42,741 bases of DNA, from assembly GCA_009602725.1 (NCBI GenBank), contig WELB01000061.1:200421-243161 (forward strand). The letters run 5' to 3'. The translations under genes and the position numbers were made by a program. Under the pieces are notes generated by a model that saw only the letters and a list, made by a program, of their open reading frames with translations, searched no databases and was not told where the DNA came from. This DNA is from Spirogloea muscicola. Its lineage: Eukaryota > Streptophyta > Zygnematophyceae > Spirogloeales > Spirogloeaceae. This document shows positions 18,905-31,200 of this stretch, piece after piece; the stretch's first letter is position 1; each line of letters starts with the position of its first letter.

Positions 18905-20329
18905 CGCCGCTCTCGGCCCGCCGGCGCGGCCCGGCCGGGCTGGCCGAGGGCGGCGCGGGGCGGAGAGGGGGCTCGAGGGCCAGACCTTGGCGCTGCGCAA
19001 AGGCGGCCCGGCCCTCGCTCCCTTTGGATGAGCCTCCGTTCTCTCCCCCCTCCTCGGACTGGCTGGACTCCTCGTCTCGCACCGGACCTGGAGCCGACGC
19101 GCCGTGCAGATTCACGCCGTGCTGGCTGGCTCCTCATCCTCGCACGCATGTCGCCAGACCTCCCAAGAAGAAATTGTGGCTGCTCATTTTGAGAGAGCGG
19201 CTGTAAAAGTTGGTCATGGTATGAGACGTCAGAGCAAAGTGGAGGTGATTGAGCCAGTCTTCAAGGGCTGAGAACGACTTTCACGACTAAATACAGCCCA
19301 AATGTGTAGCAGATCTCCTCCATATATCTTTTTAACCAGCCTGCTCTGTGCATCCTTGCTTGTGGCAATTCCTCATTAGTGTCTTGCTTTTTACGCCATC
19401 CGGCCCCTCCAGACGTTGTCCATTCTTTTGGGCTGGCCTCTCACAGCCACCAGTCAATCTGGAAGCGCTGTTCTTCTTTGAAGCGCTAGCTGGTATGAAG
19501 CCACTGTACAGGCGAGCTGTAGTGCTTATGCTGCAAACCTATGGCTACCTCGGATTGCACTCTACAGCTGCACCCTTCAGATTGTTGAGGTGCAAATGCT
19601 AGGAATGTGGCCTGTACATGCAGTAGTGGTGGAGAGCCACAGCTGTTCTAATGGGACACACTAGAATCAGGACGAGCTCTTGGTGGTACTTTTCTACATA
19701 GTAAATTGTTTTGGCATTTCCTTCTGATACTTGGGCCGGGCAGCCCTTCCTTTCCGTCGAATAGCCATGCATGCAGATAGTCCTTCAAGTGCTTTTTCTG
19801 TGACAAAGATGGGCTCGTTGGCAGGACTTGTTTCATGCACCAGTCTACGCCTATATTAGTAGCGAGCTTCAAGTCAAAGCTCTACGTCACGCATACGCCA
19901 GCTCTTTCTTTCGGCAGGGAATGAACGTCCTTTGGACGAACTCTTTTCACCTTATTAGATATTGTGTACAATTCTGTGGAAACTATTAGTAAAGGAGCTG
20001 GTGCTGTACATTCAACGCCTCTACCTTTTATGCGGATTGTGGCCCCTTTCTCTCTGATGCACAGTATCTCCTACAAGTACACGGCATCTCCTACAACCCC
20101 TCCAGCGCTGGTGTTCAAGATGGGCTCGACTTTTGCATGGCCTGCAGTCCCCACCCTAATGCCGTGCGATACCGAGAGGACTCCTTCGTACACGATTGGC
20201 CATCCCTTGCTAGCTTGCTTGCTTGCGCATTCTTCCATGTTGGCAGGCGGCCGCTACCACCCCCTCCTTTTGCAGGGAAGCTGGTACAGAGGCCTGGGTT
20301 GCCAGCAGAGCCGCTCATGGCCGCCAACC
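18905..20329. other. Intergenic, no gene recognised
   Basis: Bases 18905-19200 are GC-rich and may be maspardin 5' UTR or promoter. The rest is ordinary AT-richer sequence holding one orphan retroelement tail (19411-19475) and probably the 3' UTR of the DUF4336 gene. No ORF here resembles a known family. Confidence 0.5.
19411..19475 (+). repeat. Orphan copy of the retroelement tail
   Basis: Contains TTGTCCATTCTTTTGGGCTG, then a CAGCC arm and CCAGTCAATCTGG. It matches the minus-strand tail at 38981-39060 along about 65 bp. No RLE coding sequence adjoins it, so it is either a tail-only insertion or an old remnant. Confidence 0.65.
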
Positions 20330-21752
20330 TCACGACAATAGCGCCTCGGCAAGGGCCATCTTGCCACCTGTGACCACTGTGTGGCCATGGCAGGGGACGA
20401 GTGCATCCCACTCCCAGTTGAGGATGCGCCGCACCTGCTCTTGGTACCGCTCTCGGCGCGCCAGCATGAAGGTCCGGTAGAACGGCCGGTACACACGGTC
20501 CATACCCTGCTTAAACAGCCAAGTACCGCCTGGCGAGTCGGCTGGGTAGTTCCACCACAAGTCTGTCACAAAGAGCACGCCCGACGGACGGTGGTGGAAG
20601 ACCACCTGCACAATCATCTACTAGTCAGTATGTCAAGCACAGAGAACATTCTCTGCAGCCGCAAGGAGCCTGTGTTAAAGTCCGGCGTCAAATTGCCAAG
20701 CAGCGCAAGCAGGGCAGAGGCACGTCCGACAGCAACCCACCTCATTGAAGAACGGCTTCCGGTTGAAAGGGTTATGCTCGTAGTCCAGCCATGCAAGATC
20801 GAACTCGCCTTGCCAAGCCTCCGGCGCGACAGTGTCCCAGCCGACTTCCTCCTGGATGCCCACTTTTGGCTTCTTCTCCTTGATGCCAGGACACCCTGCT
20901 CAACGTCCACGCCGTGCATCACGTTGTTGAGGCGGCAGGCTCAGCAGTACTAGAGCAACATTGGCCAGCGCGTCTTGATGCCGTCGTGGGTATGGGGTGG
21001 CTACTCAGCATACCGTACGCTCTGGCCGCAGGGTAGGCATCAATCCACTGCTGCGCGTATCTGCACACGAGATGGACACCAGGCCTCTTGCGCTCCTGAG
21101 CTCAAATATTCCTAAAGAACGAGCAAAGAAGTTCCGCATCTCAAAATGGAGTGGCCTAAAGGCAGAGTCTATAGGATAATGCGAGATGCATGGCACAGGC
21201 ATGCTTATGGGAGATGCCGAGGAGAGGCCCTCACATGCTGTGCTCGTAGTTGGGGGAGACGATGGAGCGCAGCGGCCCAATTGCGTCGATGGCCTCGCGC
21301 AGCGGCTGGTCGAGGGGCACCGGGGAGTGGACCCACACGGAGCCGTCGGCGAGCCGCACGACGCCCATGCGCCCGCCGACGTCGATGCCCGTCCACATGT
21401 GCGCGCGGGGGGCCTCCCATACCTTCCCGGGCACGATCTCCCGCAGGACGTCCCCCGTCGGGTTGGACCAGGTCCTCGGCAGCGGCGCAGCGGCCTTGTC
21501 GTCGGCGGTGCCACTCGTCGCTGGCGGCGAGCTCGACGCGCCGGCAACGACCGCTACTCGGTACCTACTGGGCTTCCCGCGCGCCCCGAGCTCTGGTGCA
21601 GGCGAGGGGTCGACGACACCATCACGCCGAGGCCACTCCTGGCGGCCAGACAGGAGTCCGGCGGCGCAGCGCCGGCTGCTGGCCAGCTCCCGAGCCACTC
21701 GACGGTGCTCGCGGGACGCAGCGACGCTCCGGAGTCGGGGCGGGCCCGCCAT
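20330..21752 (-). CDS. DUF4336 protein, probably plastid-targeted
   Basis: Four exons in transcript order: 21752-21235, 21060-21014, 20895-20741 and 20605-20330 (TGA), giving 331 residues. The start at 21752 is chosen because it opens an Arg/Ser/Ala-rich, acid-poor leader (MAGPPRLRSVAASREHRRVA) typical of a transit peptide. An in-frame ATG at 22217 would add a poly-Ala stretch containing an ambiguous base. Conserved blocks are VVRLADGSVWVHSPVPL, RSIVSPNYEH, YPAARAYGCPGIKEKKP, VVFHHRPSGVLFVTDLWWNY and PCHGHTVVTGG. DUF4336 occurs in cyanobacteria and plants and looks like a remote metallo-beta-lactamase fold; its reaction is unknown to me. A plastid location is inferred from the leader and this distribution. 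Confidence 0.82.
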
Positions 21753-22563
21753 CAGCCTCCATTGTGGGCTCTCGTGGGCAGCGCACACGCCTCCGTGTGG
21801 CGGCCGGACAGCCGTGAGGGCCGCTGTCTGCAAGGAGGGCACCTGCAGGGACAGCGAGCCATGGCGATGGGGACACGAGCGGTGCCGGCGGCGGGAGCTC
21901 GGCCAGGCGGGGCGCAGCACGGCCAGCTCGAGCTGCCTGAGTGAGCGCGGAGGATGACCCAGGGCACGCGACGCACCTGGCCACAGGGCCGCCGCCGCTC
22001 CAGTCCCCGTAAGCCGCCCGCCGGAGCCTCGCGCGCGCGAAGGAGCGGGGAGCCCGCTGGCGCCGCCTCCATGGCGGCAGCGGCGGCGGCGGCGNATGGC
22101 GGCTGCGGCGGCGGCGGCAATGGCGGCTGCGGCGGCGGCGGCAATGGCGGCTGGCGGCGGAGGCGTGGAGCAAGCAGCTGTTGTTGGACGTCCAACATCG
22201 ACACTTGTCGGCCACATTGCTCCCTGTTGCCTTGCTCAAAAGCTCCTCACACTTGCTTTGGCGTCACCGCGGCGCAGCGTTTGCGCGTGCTTTCTACACA
22301 ATTGGTCCAGAGTCTGACTCGTCGTTGCAGCGTAACAGACTGGCACCGCCTTTGCTCCTCCGCACATGGCCCGTGGCCAGCTCGTCGCCGGTACTCTGGG
22401 GCCACTGCAGCCACCTGGCGGCCGCCCGCGCTTCAGGCACCTGCCACGTGGCCCAGGCCCCCGTGCTGGCGTGGCATGGCCCGCCCCCGTTCACACCGGA
22501 GGCTAACTCGTCGTTCCGACTTGTGCCGCGCGAAGTCCGCCTTCCCTTCCGCGTCCCCCGCAG

Positions 22564-22595
<32 letters not shown>

Positions 22596-22898
22596 GCCCG
22601 CAGCGCCCGCCGCCTCAATCCTCGCCCCGCCTTTGCCGCCGCGGGCCTTGGCTTCTCGTGGAGCCCGCCATGGGCCTTCCGCTCGTCGCTGCTTCAAGAG
22701 AAGCGCTGCAGAGACGGCGCGCCTGCCGCTAGGGTTTGTGACGGCCACGCAGCCGTCCAACCCCCCCCCCCACGCTCTCGCTAGCGCCGCACAAGGATTC
22801 CCGTTTCCATTAGTAGCGGCCGAGCTGCAGCCCTTCTTTAGCTGGTGGCGGCGGCCGTGACGGCAGTTGCGGCGCAGGGGAGGGCCGCAGCTGCCACG
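21753..22898. promoter_or_regulatory. Shared 5' region of the divergent DUF4336 and ARI genes
   Basis: About 1.15 kb separates the two start codons, which point away from each other, so both promoters must lie here. It holds GGC tracts, a single N at 22095 and a C10 run near 22760. ORFs in it are alanine/arginine-rich and match nothing I recognise. No TATA-like or operator motif could be assigned. Confidence 0.4.
22071..22155 (+). repeat. 24-bp GGC-rich tandem repeat
   Basis: The 24-base unit starting ATGGCGGCTGCGGCGGCGGC occurs twice in full (22096-22119, 22120-22143) with partial units on both sides. An N at 22095 interrupts the series, so the true copy number is unknown. Confidence 0.75.
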
Positions 22899-25800
22899 AT
22901 GAGGAGGAAAGACGAGGACATGGAGGACCTGCAATTCCAAGTCGGCGACGGCGCCCAGGGAAAGAAGAAAGAGGAAGGAGACGACGACGACGACGACGAC
23001 GACGAAGAAGGCGGCGGCGACGACGACGACGACCTAGAGAATGACGAAGACGGGGTGCAGGAGGAGGAAGAAGACAAGGACAATGGCAACGGTGAGGAAG
23101 ATGGGGAGGATGTTCTCAGCGAGGACGATGAGGAGGACTACGGATTCGAGTACTCTGTAGCAGACGACGACGAGCCCAGCTCCAGGCTGCCACAGGTAGT
23201 CGCCTGACCTCCTTGGCTGCTGGCTGCATCGCCAGGGTTGTGGTTCTCCATACCCTTGTCAACCTTGTCTGGAGGGAGCCGGGAGGTCAGCTTCTTTACG
23301 CACCATTGTGAACTTTACCAGGAGCGTTGCTGCTCCGATTGATGCAGGCCAACTATACCATTCTCTCAGAGAAGGACGTCTTACACCGGGAAGCGGAGGC
23401 CGTGGATAGCGTGTCCACTGTGCTGTCGGTGTCAAGGACAGAGGCTGGCATTCTGCTCCGGCACTTCAAATGGTGAGTTGGCAACCTGGCACTGCGTGTA
23501 TATAGATATCATATTCACTCTTGTTTACCATCTCCTCACTTCATCGCTCTCCGTAGCCAAGCAAGCTGGAAAGTGACGTAGCTCAGAGAAGCTGATGCTG
23601 GGAGAGCTGCTGCCCTTTCTCTGGTTAAGGAGCGTGAGTAGGGTTAACGACGAGTGGTTTGCGGACGAGGAAGCAGTGCGGAGGGCTGTGGGTTTACTAC
23701 GTTCCTCGTCTGATGGCAAGAGGGAAAGAAGTGAGGAGGTGTGTTTGCAATCACGTATGCTTATGTCTGAGCAGATTACTCAGAAGAGCATCAACTGAAG
23801 TGCAGGCTACCTTACAGCAATCTGGTCTGCTTAGTGAGGTCGCTACTAGCCCCCAGACACAAAAAGGTAGGTCAACTTGCACATGGTGTGTCAGACTCAC
23901 AAGCCTGAACGTGCCTGTGCAGCTCACTTGCGGGATATGCTTTGAGTCCCATTCCGCGGACTACATGCATGCCCCAGCTTGTGCCACACATTTCTTCTGT
24001 GAGGCTTGCTGGCGAGGTAAAGCACAAGTTGTGGTCACTCTGGGTAGAGGCCCTTCTGCTGTGTATGGTTGCCTTGTCAAGTAGCTCTACACCGTCAAGT
24101 AGCTCTGAGGTACTTGCAAGAAAACTCTCGCTTGTTTCGTCTATTGCCTACATCATGTCGCTTGGTTCATCTGTTTGCAGGGTACATGCACTCGGCCATA
24201 CGCGATGGGCCTGGCTGCCTGACTTTGCGGTGTCCAGATCCTTCATGTGGGGCAGCTGTGGGGGAAGACATGGTGTTATCACTTGTTGATGCTGAGCACC
24301 GTGCCAAATACACTCGATATCTTCTTCGGTCCTACATTGAAGACAACCGAAAGGTGGACAATGACATTCACGCTTGGTGAAAGCATTGGGCCTGGCAATG
24401 CTGCTTGTAGGTGTTGTCTTCACAATTACAATGTAGCAACACTGGTTGTCTTCACAATCACAACGTAGCAACAGTGGTAGACATTCTCTCTAAGAAGTGG
24501 TTGGCGTCGTGTGCTGTTACATACAGGCAAAGTGGTGTCCAGCCCCAGGTTGTGAGTATGCTGTGGAATATGAAGGTGGCACAGCGTCCAATGACATCAT
24601 CTGCCAGTGTGGCCACAATTTCTGCTGGAATGTAAGCACAAAGCATAGCTGCTTGAGTGGACGCATGTCAATGCATGTTAGAGAACCTTAGAAATGTGAT
24701 ACTTCACCTGAGGTTGTCTTGCAAGGGACTGTTGATTTGTAGTCTTTAGCCAAGAGGCACAGTGGTCAATGCTTCAGTATCAAGTCGAATGTTGTGAAGC
24801 AAAGCATGAGTGTCTTTCCTTGTTGTGCAGTGCTTGGAGGAAGCTCACAGGCCTGTGGATTGTGGTACTGTCGCTAAGTGGATACTCAAGAATAGTGCAG
24901 AGTCGGAGAACATGAATTGGTACTTTCAAAAGCTGGCTTTGCCTGGCAGTAGGCCTTCTTCACTCCTCAGTGCTTGTCCGTCAAGTAGCTGAATACACAC
25001 ACTTCTAAATGTTCACCTTCTTCCTGCTTACTTTTCTATTTCCACAGGATACTTGCCAACTCCAAGCCTTGTCCAAAGTGCAAACGGCCCATTGAAAAGA
25101 ATCAAGGTTGCATGCACATGAGCTGCACTCCTCCATGCAAATTCGAGTTTTGCTGGTCAGTCATCTGACTTAACTTGCTGTCTTTACCCATCTGCAATGA
25201 GTCCCCTAGGAATGTGTTCGTACATTGAAAAACTTAGGCAGGCATGCATTTGGTGCAGATACTTAGATAGATCACTGATAGTCGTACTGCAAATAGATTG
25301 ACCTAGATGAGAGCAGAGTTTCAATGATCACATAGCACAATTATTGCTCAAGGATAGTTGGTGCTTGCGTGCCTTACTTTCAGGCTGTGCTTGGGAGCCT
25401 GGGGAGACCACGGTGAAAGAACTGGCGGGTTCTATGCTTGTAATCGCTATGAGACTGCCAAACAAGAAGGAGTGGTAAGCAGAGTCGTTGTGGCGATTAC
25501 GTAGGTGATAATTTTGAATATTGGTGAATATTGGTAATTTTGAATATTGAGGAATCACTAGAAGCTCTTTCAACCAGATTAGCTTCAGAAGTGAAGTATG
25601 AGAATTACGTTGCTGCTCTGTTGCAAGCTCGGCTTGCGCTGTGCTTGAAGTTCTAGCTTTTCAGAAGTTGCATATCTAATCAGTGCCGGTGTGACCAACA
25701 TTACAGCTTCACTAGTCCATCAAATCAATTGGCTAAGAGTGTGGTATGCTTGCGGCTTGCAGTATGATGAGACAGAGAGGAGGCGTGAAATGGCCAAGAA

Positions 25801-27611
25801 CTCTCTTGAACGTTACACTCATTACTATGAGCGTTGGGCCACCAATGAATCTGTATGACTCATGCCTGATTTTCCATTGCAGCGTCATAATGTGATGTTC
25901 ACTATCTTGAATTTTTCAGGAGTGTCAAGGAGGAAGGAAACTCCTAAGAAGCATTGTCTTCCTTGACTGCTTGTGTTTGTGCAGTCAAGGATGAAAGCTT
26001 TGGAGGACTTGAGGCAGATGCTGCTTGACAAGGTAGTTGTGCAAATGGTACACTGTACTGACATGGGCATTGGCATTGTGCTGCATGATGAAGGGAGAGC
26101 AGATTCTTATGATTGTTTTATGCCAATCCTGTGTACATAAGGCATATTCAAGTTCAAGTCTATACTGGCAAATTGCCTCGGCACACTTGTTTGTGAGACC
26201 TGTTTTTGGTGCTCTTAACATCCATATACCACTGGTCTATCATTGCAGATTGAGATCTTGAGTGATAAGCAGTGCCAGCCTGTGTCGCAACTGAAGTTTG
26301 TTCCTGATGCTTGGCTTCAGGTTAGCAATTTTCAGGATAATGAGGTCCTAGCCACTCAACTCAGAAAGCGGTTGCAATCATGTAGCTGGCAGCTTGCCCA
26401 GCTAGCTAGTTGCTGTGTGCCATGGTTGTTTTGTCCTTGTAAGAGCAATTGAGGCAGGCAGCATTGCTCAACAGCATATAATGTCCTTTAATAGTCTAGT
26501 TTCTGAGCAATGCTGCCATGAAGACTACCTGGCCAGTTTTGACATTAAGTAATGACTGCTGAAGCTTGCATCGAGCTAAGCATATTGTCTTACTTGCAGA
26601 TTGTGGAGTGTCGGAGGGTCTTGAAGTGGACTTATGCCTATGGTTATTACCTTCCTGAGGCGGAGTCAGCTAAGCGAGTGTTTTTCGAGTATGTACAGGG
26701 TATGTGCATCTCAATCTTCTCACAGCCTTGGTGCTTCATTGAGATCAGACAGCAAATACTAACCCTTTCAATCAAGAGGTGCAAGGAGGCTGCTGGAAGA
26801 ATGGCAATGCCAGGAGAAATGCTTGTACCTGATACTCTTCCTGGTGCTGTGTTGCTGCACTTGATTCTTCCTCAGGTGAAGCAGAGGCGGCGTTAGAGCG
26901 ACTGCACCAATGTGCAGAGAAGGAATTGAACGTTTTTCTGAACGGTGAAACGCCACGTACATCGTTCAATGAGTTCCGCACCAAGCTTGCTGGTTTGACA
27001 AGGTTGGATACGGCAGACCAGACATTGTAGCTTTATCATAGATTTGTAAACATGAGTGTATGCAGATGTTGCTGCATGAAAATGCACTGGGTCTGGGTAC
27101 TTTCAACCACATATTCAGTGATTTAATCCACATTGTTACAAATTTTAAATGCAGTCTAGTGACCTAGAGGCTTCCACCACTCACTTGTGCATGTGTCACT
27201 GAGCAAGTGCGCAGGCTGTTCCACTGCATCTGTAGCTGTAGTGATAGATACGAAGAGACTTTGACGAAGTTTTGCTGCTTGTTGTCCAGTGTTACGAGGA
27301 CTTACTTCGAAAACCTTGTGAAGGCGCTCGAGAACAACCTCGCCGATGTAGATAATTCGAGGTCCGCATTTGGCAAGGGTGCCAAAGCTGCGGGGGCCAG
27401 CAAGGGCAAGGCGGCAAAGCATCGTGGAGGGGGGCTGGGCGTGAGTAGCTCAGGGAGGGGTGGCGGAGGGCCGTCATTCGTTGCGTCGAGGTCTGCAGCT
27501 GGCACTGGTGCATCTTCCGAGGAGGACTACTGGAGCTGCGAGCACTGCACGCTCGCCAATCCTGGGAGTATGCATGTGTGCGGCGTCTGTCGCCAGCCCC
27601 GCACCTCCTGA
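22899..27611 (+). CDS. ARI: ARIADNE-type RBR E3 ubiquitin ligase
   Basis: Fifteen exons: 22899-23195, 23348-23472, 23630-23738, 23923-24016, 24181-24353, 24527-24631, 24831-24919, 25048-25155, 25384-25474, 25763-25852, 25985-26032, 26249-26320, 26600-26699, 26876-27002 and 27290-27611 (TGA), giving 649 residues. RBR ligases take ubiquitin onto a RING2 cysteine before passing it to substrate. Order: acidic N-terminus with Asp/Glu runs (1-99); an ARI N-terminal domain with [24 protein letters not shown]1 from 178 (LTCGICFE); IBR ([11 protein letters not shown] ... CQCGHNFCW); RING2 with [19 protein letters not shown], Cys352 being the expected catalytic residue; the Ariadne helical domain ([37 protein letters not shown]); and a RanBP2-type finger at 623-649 (C626, C629, C640, C643), as in plant ARI5/7/8-like proteins. 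The start is the first ATG; an upstream GTG was not used. Confidence 0.95.
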
Positions 27612-28242
27612 TTGGTTGCCCTTGTAGGCCGACTAACTTCTCTGCCATGTCGACTCTACCTATCTCCCTCCACCTGCACAGGACATCCTTGACACTTGCA
27701 AGCCCTTCTCTCCTCCTTGCCATGGAGCTGTCGGCAGCCGGGACCGTTGCGCGCCCATCTTGCTGACCAAATTGTGTAATATCGACATTCATTGACAGGA
27801 TTCAGAGTTACTACTGTTGCCGACACATCTTGGGAAGCTTCAAATCAGCTGCTGGGCTGTTGTGTTTGAAATTGTTAAGCCTTGCTGTAAGAATTTTAAG
27901 AAGGTTAAGAGGTTTGTTATTGGCATCTCAATGACAAACCCTCAGGAGATTCTCAGGAGATTGGTTGTACTGTATGTCATGCACAATCCAACCCCTAAGT
28001 AGCAGTGTGTCTACTTGCCCTGGGCGAGCGCGTTAGAGCAGGGTGAACCTTCCTGAAGTCACCATGTCGATCTTGGGGGATTGTGAATTTGTTGACCACA
28101 AGGAGGCTGAAGAACGTGGCTGTGTTGCCTGTGAAAACTTTCTTGCTTTGTGGTGCAAGGGTTGAGCTTTAGCGACAGGAGGGTCTCGTTTGACAATCAA
28201 AAGAAGATGTTTGCAGCCCCAATGTATAACATCCACCGGGCT
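27612..28242. other. Convergent 3' region between ARI and kinesin
   Basis: No gene seen in about 630 bp. It holds the ARI poly(A) candidate and, on the other strand, the kinesin 3' UTR. Confidence 0.55.
27775..27779 (+). terminator. Putative poly(A) signal TGTAA for ARI
   Basis: TGTAA about 165 bases past the ARI stop codon. Confidence 0.5.
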
Positions 28243-31200
28243 TCAGACGAATGCTGTCACAAGGCTCGAACGCCAGCAACTTGTGGACTTTGTGGGCGCG
28301 AAGCTGAGCTCGAACATCTCCCGAGACGGTTGCTGCTGCATACTGCCGCTTATGTTGAGGAAGCCCAGCAGCCCTGCGACAAGTTCAGCACTTGCGCGCG
28401 CCTGCGCACTGTTGGCTGGGTCTGACCAAAGGCGCGCCGCCAACTGCACCTTCCGCCGCTTGGACGTCGGGGAAATGCCCCACTTGGCATACAGCACCTC
28501 CCGTTCGCTTGTGCTGAGCTTCTTTCCCAACCGTTTGGCTACCATATCCCGTTCCCGCTTCAGCTGCCGGGTGCTGGACCAAGCCAAATGCCAAGCGTTA
28601 GCTGTTGAGGACATGCATGGCACACTTGTATGGGACGGAAAGCCAGCATGCTGCCCAAGGTCTACTTTGAGGGGATGGATAGTTTATGGCTGCCATGTAT
28701 AGCTCGATCAGAAGCAGCTGACACTCGCAACAAGAGCTGGGTGCAGGGAGAAAGAGCAAGGCAAGAGCCTAACCTGGCGGCAATGATGCCAGGCTCCCCG
28801 TCGCCGTCCTCGAGGGCCTGGAGCATCTGGTTCTGGAGCCACAGGAGCCGGCGGTGCTCGACTTCCAAGTAATTCTGGTCCGCCTTGGCGCCAGTGACAA
28901 GGAGGTAGAATTGCGAACGGTGCAGCAGGGACACCTGGCAGAGGGACCACAGCTCGATGATGGCCTGCTTCTCCTGCTCAAAGTCAGGCGGCCCGGAGCA
29001 CTCCTCTGGCTCCTCCTCCTCTGGCTTCTGGCTTGCCTCGAGCTCCAAAACCTGATGCAGCCACGCTTCATACAAGCTTCAGTACCACGGCGGCCCACCA
29101 ATTGTTAGCATTGTGGAGGCCCTCCAGCAGTATAACACCACTAAGAAGTAGATACACAGGCATGGGCCCAGGAGAGGCACTTGTATCCTGTTCAGACAGT
29201 GCTAGATGCTCAAGCAACTGCATGTTTGAGCATCCAGCCTGCCACCAAGGGTACAAGCTGTCCACAGTCGATCCATCCTCTAAGCTGCCGAGGGGTTTGA
29301 GTGGCTTGCATACAATGCTTTTGTTTCTGGGATGTGGGACTTAGCATGCAAACCTAATTTCCAGAGAGCAAGACTTGAGGCTAAGATTTTTGCTGCTCGT
29401 CATCTGCGCTGGCAGCTCAAGGTTGAGCTGCTCATGGCCTCCACCCAGCACACTGCCTGCAGCTACTACTCTCAAGGAGAACATGAAGGTTTGAAGAGCA
29501 CCTGGCAGACCAAGAGCTGCTTTTGGTAGTGCAGCTTGGCGACACGCTCTTTGAGCTCTGTCACGTAGTTGCGGATGCTCTTGATGTTCTCCTCGGCAGC
29601 CGTCTTGAACAGGCTCTGCATGCGATGGACGTCCACCGACGTGCTCCGCACCACGCCACCCGAAGGCAACTGCGGCACAGCCTCCGCCTCTGCCGCCGAC
29701 AGGGCGGTGCTGCCATTAATGCAGGCCTTGTCCCCAGCCGCCACCGCTGCATTTTCCTGGTCACGGCCGCTGGCGAAGTAACTCCTGGGCGATTTTAGCA
29801 GCGGGGTGGCGCCGCCCCTCTCCGGTGACGCGCCCTGCGGCGGCACCTGCGGCATGGACGCCCCTATTGCACCCAGGACGTGCCGCACAGAGGCCGCCGG
29901 TGCCGCCGCCGCTGCCGTGGCCGTTTGCGCTGGCTCCTGCAGCAGGGAGCCCCCATCTCTCAGGCCCTTGTGTCCGGACGCGCCTCGCTCGTCGTCGCCC
30001 TGGTTGTCCAGGTCGCCGCACATGTTGTCCAGCGAGAGCTGCACGCTGGCCAGCTTCTCCTCGAGCGAGGCAATTGCCGCGTCGGTCTTGCCATCCGACT
30101 TGGAGATCTGGAGGCGCGAGAGCTCTTCCCGCAGCATCGAGGGGCTGTCGAGGTCGTTGACGGCGCCTCTGCTGGCCACCAAGCTGGGGTCTACAGCGCC
30201 GACTGGTGGTGGTTGCGCGCCAGGGCCCTTCACCTTTTCGGCCTTCAAGGCCTGTATGTTCTTCAGCTCTTCCTGTAGGGGTGGAGAGGCACGCAACAGA
30301 AGAGCTGATCACACCGATGCAACTTGGAAATGCAAAAATTACGTCCGCAGATTGCACAACTCCGAGCCCAAAGTAAGCGTGACAACCGTTTGCTATACTG
30401 GAAAGATGCACGACAGGCGCTTCCTATTGGATCTGCCTTCGGACATCAGGTGGCACCACGGCAAAGATGATGAGGAGGCGCAAGCCGGCTCCGATGACAC
30501 ACCTGGAGCCTCGAGATTGTGGAAGAGGCATCGTGGTTCATGCCCAGCTGCGCGAGCCGCAGGCACTCAATCTCCTTCTGCAGCGCCTCGATGGCCGAGC
30601 TGGCCTCCTCGCCGAGCTCGTCCTGCATGTGCTCCAGCTTCCGGATCTCGTGCACGAGGGCCAGCGATGACTCCGCCCGGCTGCCGGCTGAGGCCCGCCG
30701 GGGCGGGAGCCGGCGCTTCTCCGCCGGCGAGTCCTTCTCCTTGTCACCGCCGCCCAGCCCAATCTCCAGCAAGTGCTGCACCGGAGCCTTCTTGCGGAAC
30801 GCGCCCGAGTGTCGCAGCAGCCGCCTCATCGACTCTGGCGACCAGCCCTTGCTGCTGCGGCTCCCCTTCACCTCCTGGTGTCAGGTGTCACCACTTTTCT
30901 TGAGATAACATTCTAACACTCGACTTCATACTCACATGACAAGATGAGCAAGGCTAATGCCTTGCTCATTAAGATCTCTGGGAGGTGGTACTTTAAGAGG
31001 GTTGCCTGAGCCTTGCGCAGTGGCCCAGTCAGATGAGCATTCCCGAATACGATCATGCTGGGATTGCTCTACATAGCTAGAAGCAACTCTGCCATTGAGC
31101 AGATGCAGTGCCACCAGCACGCATTGTGCCAGGCAGCGAAGCCATGATGTATAAGCATCCTCTGCTCTCATGTTCAAAAGGCAGCACATCGGCGAGATGA

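Noticed and set aside
18053-19206. Long ORFs spanning the N run on both strands
   Set aside because: They exist only because N has no stop codons; only the maspardin frame has family support.
21954-22784. A plus-strand ORF of 276 residues upstream of ARI
   Set aside because: It is Arg/Ala low complexity from GC-rich triplets, contains the N, and has no recognisable domain.
22845-22898. An 18-residue longer ARI N-terminus
   Set aside because: That frame starts at GTG; the first ATG is at 22899 and fits the family.
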